Assembly: GCA_963738305.1 (NCBI GenBank)
Contig: CAVTVU010000001.1
Span: forward strand, 1,054,001 to 1,118,000
Length of the DNA: 64,000 nucleotides
Origin: JBBRHQ01 sp963738305
GTDB lineage: Bacteria; Actinomycetota; Thermoleophilia; Solirubrobacterales; 70-9
Reading direction: 5' to 3'
Below, piece after piece: positions 7,566-17,440 of this stretch. The notes beneath the pieces are model-generated. The model made no database searches. It worked only from the letters and a program-made list of their open reading frames with translations, and was not told the DNA's origin. Each line of letters opens with the position of its first letter. Within the stretch, counting starts at the first letter, position 1. Position numbers and translations under genes: made by a program.

Positions 7566-9805
7566 CGCGAAGGATCCGTTGCCAAGCTCGGGGACGGCTC
7601 GCCGGGCCGGAGGTCGGCCGGCGGCAGCTCCGGAGCTCCCCCTGGACCGATGTGGGGTATCCACTCGAGCCATCTCGGTAGGTACCAGTTCCAATCTCCG
7701 AGAAGCGTCATCGACGCAGGCAGCAGCACGGCGCGAACCAGGGTCGCATCGATCAGGACCGCCACTCCAAGCCCGACACCAAGCTCCTTGAAGAAGACCA
7801 GCGACAACGTCGCGAAGGTGGCGAAGACGGCCACCATGACGACGGCGGCGCTGGTCACCACGCCGGCGGTCGTCTTGATCCCGTGCGAGACCGCCTGATC
7901 GGTCGGCATGCCCCAGTCAAACGCCTCGCGGATCCTGCTGAGGATGAAGACGTGGTAGTCCATCGAGAGGCCGAAGAGGACGACGAAAAGGAACATCGGC
8001 ATCCAGGAGATGATCGCCCCGGTCGAATGGAAGCCGAGGAACGACTGGAGGTGGCCATCCTGGAAGATCCAGACGATCACCCCGTAGGCCGCTCCCACCG
8101 AGAGCAGGTTGAGGATGATCGCCTTGATCGGGATGACGATCGAGCGGAAGGTGAAGAGCAGCAGCAGGAAGGCGGCCGAGAGAACGAATACAAAGACGAG
8201 CGGAGCGTGAGACTTGGTGGCGTCGTTGAAGTCCTTCGACTCGGCCGTGTAGCCGGTCACGTCGGCTGTCACCCCCGGCACCGACCCGATCGTCGCGGGA
8301 ATGATCGTGCCCCGCAGCTCGGCAAGGGCGGCGTTGGATCTGGCGTCGGTGCCGTTGCCGGCGACCGGGATGCTCACCTGGACGACGCCGCGGTCGGGGA
8401 AAGTCTGAAGCGTGATCGGGGGCTGGAAGAGCGGGCTGGCCTTGGCCCGCGCCGCCATGGCGGCGATGCCGTGCCGTACCTGCGGGGAGGGGCCGCGGGC
8501 GGAGCTGACCACCACCACCGCGGGAATACCCCCGCCCGGGAAGGTGTCCTGAATCCGGTTGTAGGTCTGGATCGAGGAGACGTCCTGGGGAAGCGACTCG
8601 ACGCTCTCGTTCGCGGTATGGAGGCGGAATGCCGGTATGGCCAGGAACACCAGCAGGCCCGCCGAGAGGAGGAGCGAGATCACCGGATGGCGGAGGACGG
8701 GATCGAGGATCTTCGACCAGATTCCACTCTCGGCGGCGTTCCACGGATGGTCCTTGATAATCGGCACGCCGCCCTTCTCGACTCGGTCTCCGAGCCAAGA
8801 GAGGATCGCCGGAAGCACGGTCAGCGATCCGACCATCGCCACGGCGACGACCAGGATGGTGCCGGTGGCGAACGACTCGAAGGTGGGCGTCCCGGCGAGG
8901 TACATGCCGGCCATCGCGATCATCACCGTGAAGCCGGAGACCATCACCGCGCGTCCGGAGGTCGCTGCCGCGGCAGCCAGCGCCGCCTCCTCGCTGCGGC
9001 CCGCCTCTCGCTCCTCGCGCTCCCGGCGCAGGTAGAACATCGAGTAGTCGACCCCGACCGCCAGGCCGATCAAGAGGATCACCTCGTTGATCGAGTTGTC
9101 GACGCCACCGATGACATGGCTGAGCGGACCGAGAATGCCGATCGTGGCGATCACAGCGGTCAGCGCCAGGAGGAGCGGCACCCCGGCGGCAACGAGCGCG
9201 CCGAAGGCGATCAGCAGGATGATCAGGGTGACGGGCAGGGATGTGATCAGCGCCTTGCCGAAGTCCTCCTGAACGACGTCATTGATCTGCTGCGAGGTGC
9301 TGGCGTCGCCGAACTCGCCGACGGTGAAGCCTGGATGCGCGTTCTGCACGGAGGCGACGGCCGCGATCGCCGGCTTGACCCGGTCCATGACCTCGGTGTC
9401 ATCGCCGGCTATCTGAAACCGGAGCAGCGCCGCGTGTCCGTCATTGGAGATCTGTCCGGCATTCGCCGGGGCAAGGGGGCTCTCGAAGTCCTGGGTGTGA
9501 GGTAGGGCCGCGAGCCGCCGCTGTGCGTCGATCGCCACCACGCGGAACGCCCTATCGCCGGCCGTCGCCCGAGTGCTCTGGATCAGCACCATCTCCTGGG
9601 CGTGCTCGGGAGAGGCATCCGCGATCGCTTGATCGGCCCTTCCGGACTCCCCGACCCCGGTCTGGGTGTGCTCGAGGGTCTTCGTGCCGGTGGCGCCGCC
9701 GATCATGAAGGCGAGCACGACAAACACGAGCCAACCCCAAATCGCCGTCTTCCGGTGCCGGGCGCTCCACATGCCGGCCCGCGCAGCGATGCTGCGAGGA
9801 GTCAT
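7562..9805 (-). CDS. MMPL/RND-family transporter
   Basis: 747 residues from ATG 9805 (MTPRSIAARAGMW); the frame is open to 9844. Two repeats, each with one N-terminal TM helix, a large extracytoplasmic domain and about five further TM helices, as in MmpL and HpnN/RND-type exporters. Motifs: AIGLAVGVDYSMFYLRRE in the first half and LFGLSMDYHVFILSRIRE in the second (the GxxxDY signature of MMPL TM4/TM10 proton relays). Such proteins export lipids, siderophores or drugs using the proton motive force. No regulator or adaptor is adjacent. The 3' end overlaps the dehydrogenase remnant by 4 bp. Confidence 0.88.
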   Translation of the reverse strand: MTPRSIAARAGMWSARHRKTAIWGWLVFVVLAFMIGGATGTKTLEHTQTGVGESGRADQAIADASPEHAQEMVLIQSTRATAGDRAFRVVAIDAQRRLAALPHTQDFESPLAPANAGQISNDGHAALLRFQIAGDDTEVMDRVKPAIAAVASVQNAHPGFTVGEFGDASTSQQINDVVQEDFGKALITSLPVTLIILLIAFGALVAAGVPLLLALTAVIATIGILGPLSHVIGGVDNSINEVILLIGLAVGVDYSMFYLRREREEREAGRSEEAALAAAAATSGRAVMVSGFTVMIAMAGMYLAGTPTFESFATGTILVVAVAMVGSLTVLPAILSWLGDRVEKGGVPIIKDHPWNAAESGIWSKILDPVLRHPVISLLLSAGLLVFLAIPAFRLHTANESVESLPQDVSSIQTYNRIQDTFPGGGIPAVVVVSSARGPSPQVRHGIAAMAARAKASPLFQPPITLQTFPDRGVVQVSIPVAGNGTDARSNAALAELRGTIIPATIGSVPGVTADVTGYTAESKDFNDATKSHAPLVFVFVLSAAFLLLLFTFRSIVIPIKAIILNLLSVGAAYGVIVWIFQDGHLQSFLGFHSTGAIISWMPMFLFVVLFGLSMDYHVFILSRIREAFDWGMPTDQAVSHGIKTTAGVVTSAAVVMVAVFATFATLSLVFFKELGVGLGVAVLIDATLVRAVLLPASMTLLGDWNWYLPRWLEWIPHIGPGGAPELPPADLRPGEPSPSLATDPSR

Positions 9806-9909
9806 GCCAGAGCCTTGAGCCGCATCGGAGCGGACTGGGGACACGCCGACCTCCGTTAGTAGCCAGCTTCGACCCTAACATCCATCTCGCGGCGGGCTAG
9901 GGTACGTCC

Positions 9910-10353
9910 ATGATCGTCAAGCGCATCGGCCTGTCCGCGGCCTGCCTGGCCGTGCTCCTTACGCTCGGCTCTACAGCGTTCGCGACTGCCAACAGGGGCG
10001 GAGTCGTCCTCGGCTCGAAGGACTTCGCGCCCAACGGGTTCGGATTCGGGCACCGGCATCCGCACCGGATATTCAACGGCGGCGCGCCCAGCGGCCTCGT
10101 CACCAATATCCACTGGAAGCATTGGGGCGAGCGGGTCGCGATCGGATACGGACGCACGCCGATCTACAAGCCGTCCGGCGGGTACTACGCCCACAAGGCC
10201 CGGATCAAGCTGCGGGCCTCATCCCTGGGACAGTGCGATGGGCGGCGGGGCTACAGCCGGCTCCACGGTCGGGTTCCTCTCCGACCAGGGGGCCCGCTCA
10301 GGCATTACTTCCTCTGGGCCGGCGCAACGAACATCTGCAGAGCATTCCCCTAG
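9910..10353 (+). CDS. Small secreted protein, unknown function
   Basis: 147 residues, ATG start. A signal peptide is visible: MIVKRIGLSA followed by a hydrophobic core and a likely cleavage after AFA near residue 26. The mature part is rich in Gly, His and Tyr (GFGFGHRHPH near residue 45) and has two Cys that could pair. No known domain recognised. Divergent from the MMPL gene, 104 bp away. Confidence 0.6.
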   Translation: MIVKRIGLSAACLAVLLTLGSTAFATANRGGVVLGSKDFAPNGFGFGHRHPHRIFNGGAPSGLVTNIHWKHWGERVAIGYGRTPIYKPSGGYYAHKARIKLRASSLGQCDGRRGYSRLHGRVPLRPGGPLRHYFLWAGATNICRAFP

Positions 10354-10357
10354 TCAG

Positions 10358-10546
10358 TTAGGAGGTGCCGCTCGCCTGCATGGCCGCTCCAACGTCCTCG
10401 ACTTCCAGGTAGACGACCGCGAGCGTTCCCTGCGGCGTCTCCTGGTGCCAAAACCCCCTCCCGCTTGGTCCCCGCTGCTCGGCGAGCTTCCTCGTACTCC
10501 TCGCAACGCGAGCCTCTTCCTCCTCGATTGGATCTGTTTCGCCCAT
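10358..10546 (-). pseudogene. Truncated small protein (N-terminal part only)
   Basis: An ATG at 10546 begins a 62-residue acidic/basic protein ending FWHQETPQGTLAVVYLEVED...AAMQASGTS. I recognise this from small actinobacterial proteins of about 100 residues (dimeric alpha/beta-barrel-like, uncharacterised), in which the sequence continues with a DPFDRWF-type segment. Here a TAA cuts it immediately after GTS, so the C-terminal third is absent. Lies between the secreted-protein gene and the hydrolase. Identification is from memory of the family pattern and is moderate at best. Confidence 0.4.
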
Positions 10547-10596
10547 TTCCCGAACCCTTGGCCGACTCGACTCCGGTATGAGCCGTCGAAGGCTGG

Positions 10597-11367
10597 TCAG
10601 GAAGAGGCGTGGATCACGTCCTCGATCGCGCCGACAACGGTGTCGGGGGCCTTGCTGAGGATCTGGGTGTGCTTGTGGGGCGTCGTTGCGAACACGGACA
10701 CGCGCTTGTTGCTCTGCTGGGCCTCGGCGACGGCAGCGCGCACCGTGCGCATCTCGTCCTCGGTGGCGCCCGAGTGGGCTCCGGTGCCAACCACGAACGC
10801 GGTCGGGCATTCCAGCGCCGCGAATTCGGGTCCAAGGTCGCCGTTGACGGCGTCCATCTCGATCACGACGTCCGCGGACTCGTCAGGAGACATTCGGGCC
10901 GAGCGGCCGAACGCCGCCAGAATGCGCATGACCCACCCCAACCGACGGAACTGGGCGCGAACCTTCTGCTTCCCGGCCTCGTCGAACATGGCGATCGGAT
11001 AGGCACCGTCGATCAGCACCAGTCCGCCGACCCGCCCGGGGTGCTGAGCCGCGTATCGCACCGCGATCGTGGCGCCGTGAGACCACCCGACGAGGATCGG
11101 GCGTTCGATTCCGGTCGCGTCGATGACCCGCCCGATGTCGTCGACGGCCGCCTCTACGGAGTAATCGGCCGATCTCCCGGACTTCCCGCGTGCCCGCGCG
11201 TCGAACCGCACCGTGCGGTACTTCCCCTCGAGAGGGCGGATGACGCGGTTCCAGTTCTGAACCGTGCCGAAACCGCCGCTGAGGAACAGCAGGGCCGGCG
11301 TGCTTCCCGGCGCATCGACCGCGTAAAGCTGGGTGTCTGCGGCAGGAATCATCGTTTCTCGTGACAT
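10597..11367 (-). CDS. Alpha/beta hydrolase
   Basis: About 256 residues from ATG 11367 (MSRETM); an upstream in-frame ATG at 11397 adds ten residues. Canonical fold features: oxyanion region LFLSGGFGT, DARARGKSG, and nucleophile elbow GWSHG with the catalytic Ser near residue 100. The acid Asp and the late His (TPHKHTQ) are in expected order. Substrate is not predictable; esterase or lactonase-like roles are common for this clade. Monocistronic by appearance. Confidence 0.8.
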   Translation of the reverse strand: MSRETMIPAADTQLYAVDAPGSTPALLFLSGGFGTVQNWNRVIRPLEGKYRTVRFDARARGKSGRSADYSVEAAVDDIGRVIDATGIERPILVGWSHGATIAVRYAAQHPGRVGGLVLIDGAYPIAMFDEAGKQKVRAQFRRLGWVMRILAAFGRSARMSPDESADVVIEMDAVNGDLGPEFAALECPTAFVVGTGAHSGATEDEMRTVRAAVAEAQQSNKRVSVFATTPHKHTQILSKAPDTVVGAIEDVIHASS

Positions 11368-11628
11368 CGCTGTCGAGCCTTTCGGATTGGCGTGCATCCC
11401 AAGTCAACCGAACGGGCCGAGAGGGCAGCGCCTAGGGGCGGCCACACCGCAGAATGCCGTTCTCGCTCACCTCGTGTTCCTTGGCGACCGTGATCGGGTA
11501 TTCGGGCGGTGGTCGGCGCCGCTTGGCCACGTCATGAGATGCCTCGAGGCGATCGCCGTGTTTGAGCTTGCTGGCGACAGGAGAAACCCCCGATCTCGTC
11601 GGACGCGACCGATCCACGCCACGTAGGA

Positions 11629-12162
11629 GTGTTGACCGCAACCACTCTGAGCCTGACGACGCTGTGTACCGCGACACGTCTCTTCACCGACCAGCCCCTC
11701 GACGTTCTCCGACGCGACCCGAGCGGGCTCAGTCATGGCCAGCTCTGGCGCCTCGTCTCGCCCGTGCTCGTGCAGAGCGACAAGAGCTTGGTCGCGATCG
11801 CTGCGGTGCTCGCGGTCTGCGCGGTGATCGGGGTCTGCGGGGAGCGATATCTCTCGCCTGGCCTTTGGCTGACCCTGTATCTCTGCGGCGCGCTGGCCGG
11901 GCATGGGATCGGTGAGGACTTTCAGCCACACCAGGGAGGCACGTCGGTCGCCTTCATGGGCATCCTGGGCGGGCTCGCGGCGTACTCGCTGCTGGAGATC
12001 GAGCCCGAGCTCGTCAGGTGGAGGCCACAGGCGGCGATCGCGATTCCCCTAGCCATCCTCGACACCGCGCTCGGGGACATCCACGGCGTGCCGTTCATGG
12101 TTGGGCTTGCGATCGGCGTGGCCTGGGCTACGCGTGAGGTGCGAGGAGGCCAAACCGCTTGA
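11629..12162 (+). CDS. Rhomboid-like membrane protein without the catalytic motif
   Basis: 177 residues from GTG 11629 with TAGGAG just upstream. About five hydrophobic segments. GQLWRLVSPVLVQ near residue 37 resembles the rhomboid L1/TM2 region, and GGTSVAFMGILGG near 106 sits where rhomboid proteases have GxSG. Here the Ser is not followed by Gly and the partner His in the last TM segment is not evident, so proteolysis is doubtful. Last chromosomal-type gene before the tRNA-derived repeat at 12271. Confidence 0.5.
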   Translation: MLTATTLSLTTLCTATRLFTDQPLDVLRRDPSGLSHGQLWRLVSPVLVQSDKSLVAIAAVLAVCAVIGVCGERYLSPGLWLTLYLCGALAGHGIGEDFQPHQGGTSVAFMGILGGLAAYSLLEIEPELVRWRPQAAIAIPLAILDTALGDIHGVPFMVGLAIGVAWATREVRGGQTA

Positions 12163-12270
12163 GAAACAGGGCGTGAGAGGCAACCAGATAGGCCTCACCT
12201 ACATAGGCGGACCCACCGCCCTGCTCGAGTGGCGCGCCTGCGCCTCCTCCGCATGAGAACTGGCTTTCCG

Positions 12271-12318
12271 GCGATGGGCGGTACTGGGCTCGAACCAGTG
12301 ACCTCCTGCTTGTAAGGC
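12271..12318 (-). repeat. att-like 48-bp copy of the tRNA-Val 3' part (distal island end)
   Basis: Bases 12271-12318 are identical over 48 bp to 27549-27596. They cover the 3' 44 nt of the tRNA-Val gene, from the anticodon loop through T arm and acceptor to the discriminator, plus the few flanking bases. The 5' half is absent and sequence diverges immediately on both sides, so this is not a tRNA gene. A displaced tRNA 3' end in the same orientation as the intact tRNA is the classic product of site-specific integration by a tyrosine recombinase, so I read it as attL/attR. Confidence 0.8.
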
Positions 12319-12435
12319 TGCGCCGAGGAAAACGACGGTTGAAAACGCAGGACGCGTTCCACGTGCAAATGGCCCAGATCTGTGCCCCGGATCCGGGCCG
12401 GCGGACTTCGTCACGCACGGCGATTCCGGGAAGGT

Positions 12436-12455
12436 TTGGGCCACTATTGGGCCAC
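12436..12455. repeat. Two 9-bp direct repeats beside the att copy
   Basis: TTGGGCCAC occurs at 12436-12444 and again at 12447-12455, an 11-bp period (about one helical turn). It lies ~120 bp inside the island from the 12271 att copy. Closely spaced direct repeats near an attachment core are what arm-type integrase sites look like. That role is inference and no integrase gene is present to support it. The surrounding 12319-12497 stretch carries no credible gene. Confidence 0.35.
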
Positions 12456-12497
12456 AGACCTGGAACTGTGGTTCCGGTTAGCGGGCGGTAAGGCAGT

Positions 12498-13893
12498 TCA
12501 GCCGAGGCCCAGGAGAAACCGCTTCAGCACGAAGGAGCCACCGCCCCCCTCGGAGTCAGAGCCCTCCACGAAGTCAGCCGCACCGCCGGCGACGACCGCT
12601 CGGCCCTTGGCATCGATCACCACCTCGTCCGCTGTCGAAACCGCCTCGCCGGGCTTGGCGAAGTAGCGACCATCCCCGAAGAAGGATTTGTCGAGTCGAC
12701 CGTTGGGAAGAAAGCGAAACAGAGCAAGAACGCTCTCCTTGAGGAACCCCTTGGAGAGGGCGACGAGGATCCGCCCGTTCCGCTGGATCGCGACGGACTG
12801 CGGGGTGACCAGCGGTGAGACCTTCAAGTCGACCGATCCGGGTTCGCCGAAAGTCGGGTCCACGGTCCCATTGGCGTGCCGTCGCACCAGGATCAGATGG
12901 TCAGGCTTGCCGGGCTTGAAGAACCTCGGGTAGCCGACCTGGACGATGTTGCCACCGCGACCTCGGGCCGCGAACCCGCCGAGGAGGCCCCATCCGCCGA
13001 CGTGCGAGTAGCTGAAGAGAGCTCTACCTCGGTGCTTCTTGGGGCCGAAGGTTCGATCGAGCCTGCCGTTGGCGAGCAGCCGAGCTAGGAGGAACCGGTT
13101 GCCCTGATAGCCGCTGGCGAGGATCTTGCCGGATCCCAATGGGATGAGGCTGGAGATACCGGAGGTCCACTTGAGCCGCTCGGACGCGAAGCTCACGCCG
13201 CCGTTGTGGGCGGCGCCGAACGAGCTCACTCGGTTTCCTTGCGCGTCGTACTTCGTGATGTACCCGGCTTGGGGCTTTTCGTTGGTCGAGGGCGCGCGAT
13301 CCGTGCGACCCCCGACCAGCATCCCGCCGCCGCTGAGGAGCGCCAGATCCGCAGGGATACGAGAGATCGCGGCCTGCTTTCCCCGCGGGCCGCTGAATGA
13401 GTGATCCACAGTCCCGTCGGGAAGGAGCCGCAGGATCTTCGTTACGGGTTGGCGCGGGGCCCGCTCGAGCCAGACCACGACGAGCTTTCCGTCAGACAGC
13501 ACCTTGACTGCCTCAACGCGTCTCGCGATGTAGTTCGGATCACCGCCACCCAGCGACTCATAGAGGCTCACGACGCCGCCATCGCCGAAGGACGCATCGA
13601 GGCTCCCGTTTGGCAGGTACCGCATCAGGAGGAGGGATGCGTCTGCGCCACCACCGACCAAGATCCGACCTTGCCTGTCCAGGGTCAAGGCGTGGGGCTG
13701 CCCCGCGTACTCACCGAAGGCGGCCCCGTTGGTCGAACCGGTGTTGTAAATGATGGTTCCGTGGGTGCCGAACGACGGATCCAGCGATGCCGCCCTTCCA
13801 ACGGATGGACCGATCGCCAACAGCCGTAGCGATCACTGCACACGCGGCGAGCACCAAGCGGCGCTGATTGAACGACCCAGAGATCAGGTACAT
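12498..13893 (-). CDS. Secreted delta-60 repeat (beta-propeller-like) protein, one frameshift
   Basis: The main frame (12498-13820) holds repeated blocks of the delta-60 type: LDPSFGTHG, then ALTLDRQGRILVGGG, then RYLPNGSLDASFGDGGV, recurring about every 55-60 residues. The natural N terminus is in another frame: ATG 13893 opens MYLISGS...RRLVLAACAVIATAV, a signal peptide, and joins the repeat frame after a one-base shift near 13810. Total about 465 residues. Delta-60 proteins are exported, WD40/NHL-like beta-repeat proteins of unknown ligand. First of four consecutive minus-strand genes for surface/secreted beta-repeat proteins. Confidence 0.72.
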
Positions 13894-13925
13894 AGGAACC
13901 GTCAGACCATTCTGGACGCTGCTCG

Positions 13926-16128
13926 CTAGCGGCCGCGTCGATTCACGTTTTCGCAATCGCGCGCGACGGTGTCGCGCCGGTCAGCGATTACCTCGTCGAT
14001 GCCACTTCCGCAACTGACGGTGTCGGGTGCGAGGTCCAGCGAGCGAAACCAGTCGTTGCCACTGCCTCCGGAGAGCCGGTCGCGACCGATGCCTCCCCAT
14101 ATCCGGTCATTCCCCGCCATGCCCGCTGCGCGGTCTGCCCCAATGCCCGCCTTCAAGACATCGTTGCCGTCACCTGCGGTCAGACAATCGCGCCCCTTCC
14201 AGCCGCGAAGTAGGTCATCACCTGCCTCGCTGTAGATCCAGTCCCCGCCGACAGATCCGTCGATCGTGTCGTTGCCTGCGGTCCCGTAATAGCGGTTCGC
14301 GCACGGCTCCAGGATCGGGTCAAGTCGGAATGTCACGACGGCTGGCTCCGGATCGGGATTCCCAGCACGGTCGACCGCCTGGGCGAAGAGCGTGTGGCTC
14401 CCCGGGCCTAGGGCTGGGCCATCTCTCCCCGGTGTCCACGGGTCCGAGCAAGGTTGCCATGCGTTGTCATCGATTCGACACTGGAAGGTGGAGCCGAACT
14501 CTGAAGAATAAAACGGAATCGGACCTGGCGCCGACCGACCGTTGGGGGTGACGCGCTGGTGTCGGAGGGGGTGAGGTCGACGGTGAAGCGGGAGCTAACC
14601 GGCGAGGGGTCGGGCCCTTGCCCTGGGGCGACGGCGCGAATCTCGAATTTGTGGTTTCCCTCCGCCTCAGCGGGCCCAGTCCCTGGGGAGAGGAACAGGG
14701 CGCCCAGTCATCACTCTGAAATCTGCACTCGAAGGTTGCCGTCGCCGAGGGCGATGAGAAGGCAAACGTCGGAGTGCTGTTCCCGGTCGCCGACCCGTCG
14801 GGCGGGCCGGCGTCGATCCGCGTCGTCTCATCCCCGATCAGGCGCGACATCCGTGACGCTCCGCCACTCAAGCCGATCATCGAGATCCGATCCTGCTCGT
14901 CGACGAGCAGCGAGTGGAGCGCGTCGTCAACCGGGCCGTTCTCGGGGTTGAAATCGAGACCCCAGAAGAACCTGACCGTTCCATCGGAGCCGAAGGTTGG
15001 ATCGAGCGATCCATCGACCAAATACCGGGCCACCAGGACGTCACTGTCGCTCTCGGAGGAATCGGTCTCCCATGGAAAGTAAGCCTGTGCACCGGCGACG
15101 ATCCTGCCACGCGAATCGAGCGCGAGCGAGCCGATATGCGCGTATCGGCCGACCGCCCGCGTGGACCACCCGCCGGTGCCGAAAGCCGGGTCCGGCGTGC
15201 CGTCATCGAGGTACCTGGCCAGGGCCAGGCGCTCGACCTGACCGTCCCAGCGGCTTCCGCCGGCGAGGATCCTCCCGGCTCCATCGACCAGGACCGCGCC
15301 GAAAGAGCTCCTCCCCTGTTCGGTCCCGAGCAGGGTCCCGTCGCCCGCGAAAGCTGAATCGAGCTGCCCGCTCGCGGCGAAGCGAGCAAGCGCCCATCGG
15401 GATTGGTCGCCGTCGAGGCTCAGCCCGGCGAGCAGGATGCGTCCGGTCTGATCGATCGTCACTGCCTGGGGGAGGTCGTTCGAGGGTCCCAGCTCTGCCG
15501 TTGCAATCCCGTCGCCCTCGCCGTAGCTGGGGATCGAGATCGCCGTTGGGGAGAAAGCGGGCCGTGCCGAAGGCATAGGCCGATCCGTTCCACAGCCGGC
15601 CGGCGCCGATAATCCTGTCCTGGTCGTCGATCGTCAGGGCGTTCAGCTGGCCGGCCTGAGCCACGGTCCGAACCACGATCCCGTCGCCGCCGAAGGATGG
15701 GTCCAAGGTGCCGTTTGACAGATAGCGGGCAAGGACCCAGTCTCCGGTCGCAGACGATGGGATGTCCCCTCCGGCGATCACTCGCCCCTTGCTGTCCACA
15801 GCCATCGTCTCGATTCCACTGCCGGTGGGCGCAGCATCTGTCCTTACCTCCCCGTCACCGCCCCAGGACGGGTCAAGGCTGCCGTCGTACAGGTAGCGCG
15901 CGAGGTAGAACCGGGTTCCAGACGCATCACCCCCGACTATCACCCGGCCCTGGAGGTCGAGCGCAGCGGTGGCGAACGCGCTATAGGGGCCGGAGACGTA
16001 GCCGTCGTCTCCGAGGGTGCGGTCGAGGTCTCCGTTCTCGCCACTGCGGGAGCGGCCGATGCGGAACCCGCGACACAGAGTGCCGCGATCAGGGCTAAGC
16101 GGATCATGTGGCTATGCGCCAGCATCAT
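13926..16128 (-). pseudogene. Delta-60 repeat protein with Ig-like segment and RTX-type C terminus, multiple frameshifts
   Basis: Signal peptide from ATG 16128 (MMLAHSH...LIAALCVAGSASA). Delta-60 repeats run in two further frames (LDPSWGGDGEV, LDPSFGGDGIV, LDPTFGSDG). Next is an FECRFQSDDWAPCSSP segment of the kind found between Ig-like modules in Thermoleophilia surface proteins, then HTLFAQAVDRAGNPDPEPA. The C terminus is acidic RTX-like: GTAGNDTIDG, GDGNDVLKAG, GMAGNDRIWGG, GGSGNDWF (nonapeptide calcium-binding repeats). About 730 residues in all. Frames change near 16050, 15555 and within 14340-14640, so it is broken or mis-sequenced. It sits 32 bp upstream of its smaller paralogue. Confidence 0.65.
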
Positions 16129-16232
16129 CACTTTCCGGCCGGCCAGCTGCGCATCTCGATCGAGCGGACGTACATCCCACCGCCGATGCGGCTCGGGGAG
16201 GCGATTGACCAGCCGCTCAAATCCATCCCCTC

Positions 16233-17179
16233 CTACCGCGGACTCCACGCCGGGTCATGGAACTGCGCCCCAGCAACGTGGGTCAGTGCCCGCCGGATCG
16301 CCGGATGGCGGACAGCGAGCTTGTAGACGTTTCCGCCGAAGCCGTCGTTGCTCGTCCGGTAGGCGATCCAGCGGCCGTTGGGAGAGAACGCCGGGTTTTC
16401 GGCATGCCCGCCATGCGTGATCTGCCGTAGATGGGTTCCGTTCCTGCGGATCAAGAAGAGGTTGCTGACCTGGTGGCCCCCGGCGGGCAGCACCCGCTCA
16501 AAGGCGATCAAGTGGCCATTAGGAGAAAAGCTGGGATCGCGGACATGTCCCTTCAGACCCGGAGCCAACCGTCGGATGAGCGTGCCCTTCCTGCTGAGTA
16601 GGTCGAGTCTGATGCCTGCGTCGTTTGCTCCGATGAACTACCGGCGATGAGGCGATACCGCGAACTGTTCACGATTGAACAGCTTGTGCAGACCGGTTCC
16701 GTCGGGCCGAATCGTCGAGGTGTGCAGAGGCCGATTGCCGTGGAAAGAGTGCGAAGCGGAAAAGACGATCTTGCCATTTGGCGCAAAGGCCGGAAACTCG
16801 ACCGAGGTATAGCCCCGCATGTCGACCTCGTGCAGATGGCCGGTGTGGAGATTGGCGAAGCCCAGGAAGCCACCAGCGACTCCAGGCGGCGTCCAGCTGA
16901 ACGTCAGCCGCGAGCCGTTGGGCGAAGAGAAAACAGCCCCGAGACTGACTGGAAGCCGTGCTTGTTGAGCGGGCGGACCCTGTGTTTGCGCGGATTGACG
17001 ATCCCGATCTTCGCCGAGGCGTTTCCGCGGGCGTATGTGGCCACGGCGATCTTCCCGTTGCGTCCTGGGTAGGTGCCATCGGCTCGGCCGAGATCAACGA
17101 GCAAGGCCAAGACGAAAAAGGCGATCAGAGAGATAGCGAGGACTGTCGTCGCCTTTCGCTGACCGAATTTCTTCCCCAA
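16233..17179 (-). pseudogene. Secreted/anchored TolB-like PD40 beta-propeller protein, interrupted
   Basis: The N terminus (17179) has a basic start and one hydrophobic segment (VLAISLIAFFVLALLVDL), a signal anchor, then YPGRNGKIAVATY, the usual first PD40 strand. Repeats follow: FAPNGKIVFSASH, FSPNGHLIAFERV, FSPNGRWIAYRTS, ending in HDPAWSPR. A frameshift lies near 16915. An in-frame TAG at 16638-16640 interrupts the rest of the propeller, which continues in the same frame afterwards. A nonsense codon is better evidence of decay than an indel. Family role: TolB/DPP6-N-like propellers that bind peptides or glycans; ligand unknown. Confidence 0.65.
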
Positions 17180-17440
17180 TCATGTTGTCCCCCAAGGTTT
17201 TCTGCCGTGTTGGCTGCTGCTGCCTATTGAAACCCCAGGGACCCATCAAGGATGCGCCGACGTGACCCGCTCACCCTCGGGGATTTGCCACACACTTCGC
17301 TGCGGTCAAACCCCTAATCGCGGCTAGAGGACGCCCGGGGCGCAGGCGGCTCCAGCTTGCCGCGCGAACCGGCGGCGAATCCCTCGATGAGAAGGAGTTG
17401 GATGAACATCTGGTCCCTGGAGACGCCAACCCGCTCGGAG

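Noticed and set aside
11432..11628. A small minus-strand ORF ending HEVSENGILRCGRP between the hydrolase and the rhomboid-like gene
   Set aside because: It reads coherently at its end but has no convincing start, RBS or family, and overlaps the start of 11629.
12271..12318. A second tRNA-Val gene
   Set aside because: Only the 3' part is present; no D arm or 5' acceptor strand. Same for 23387-23434.
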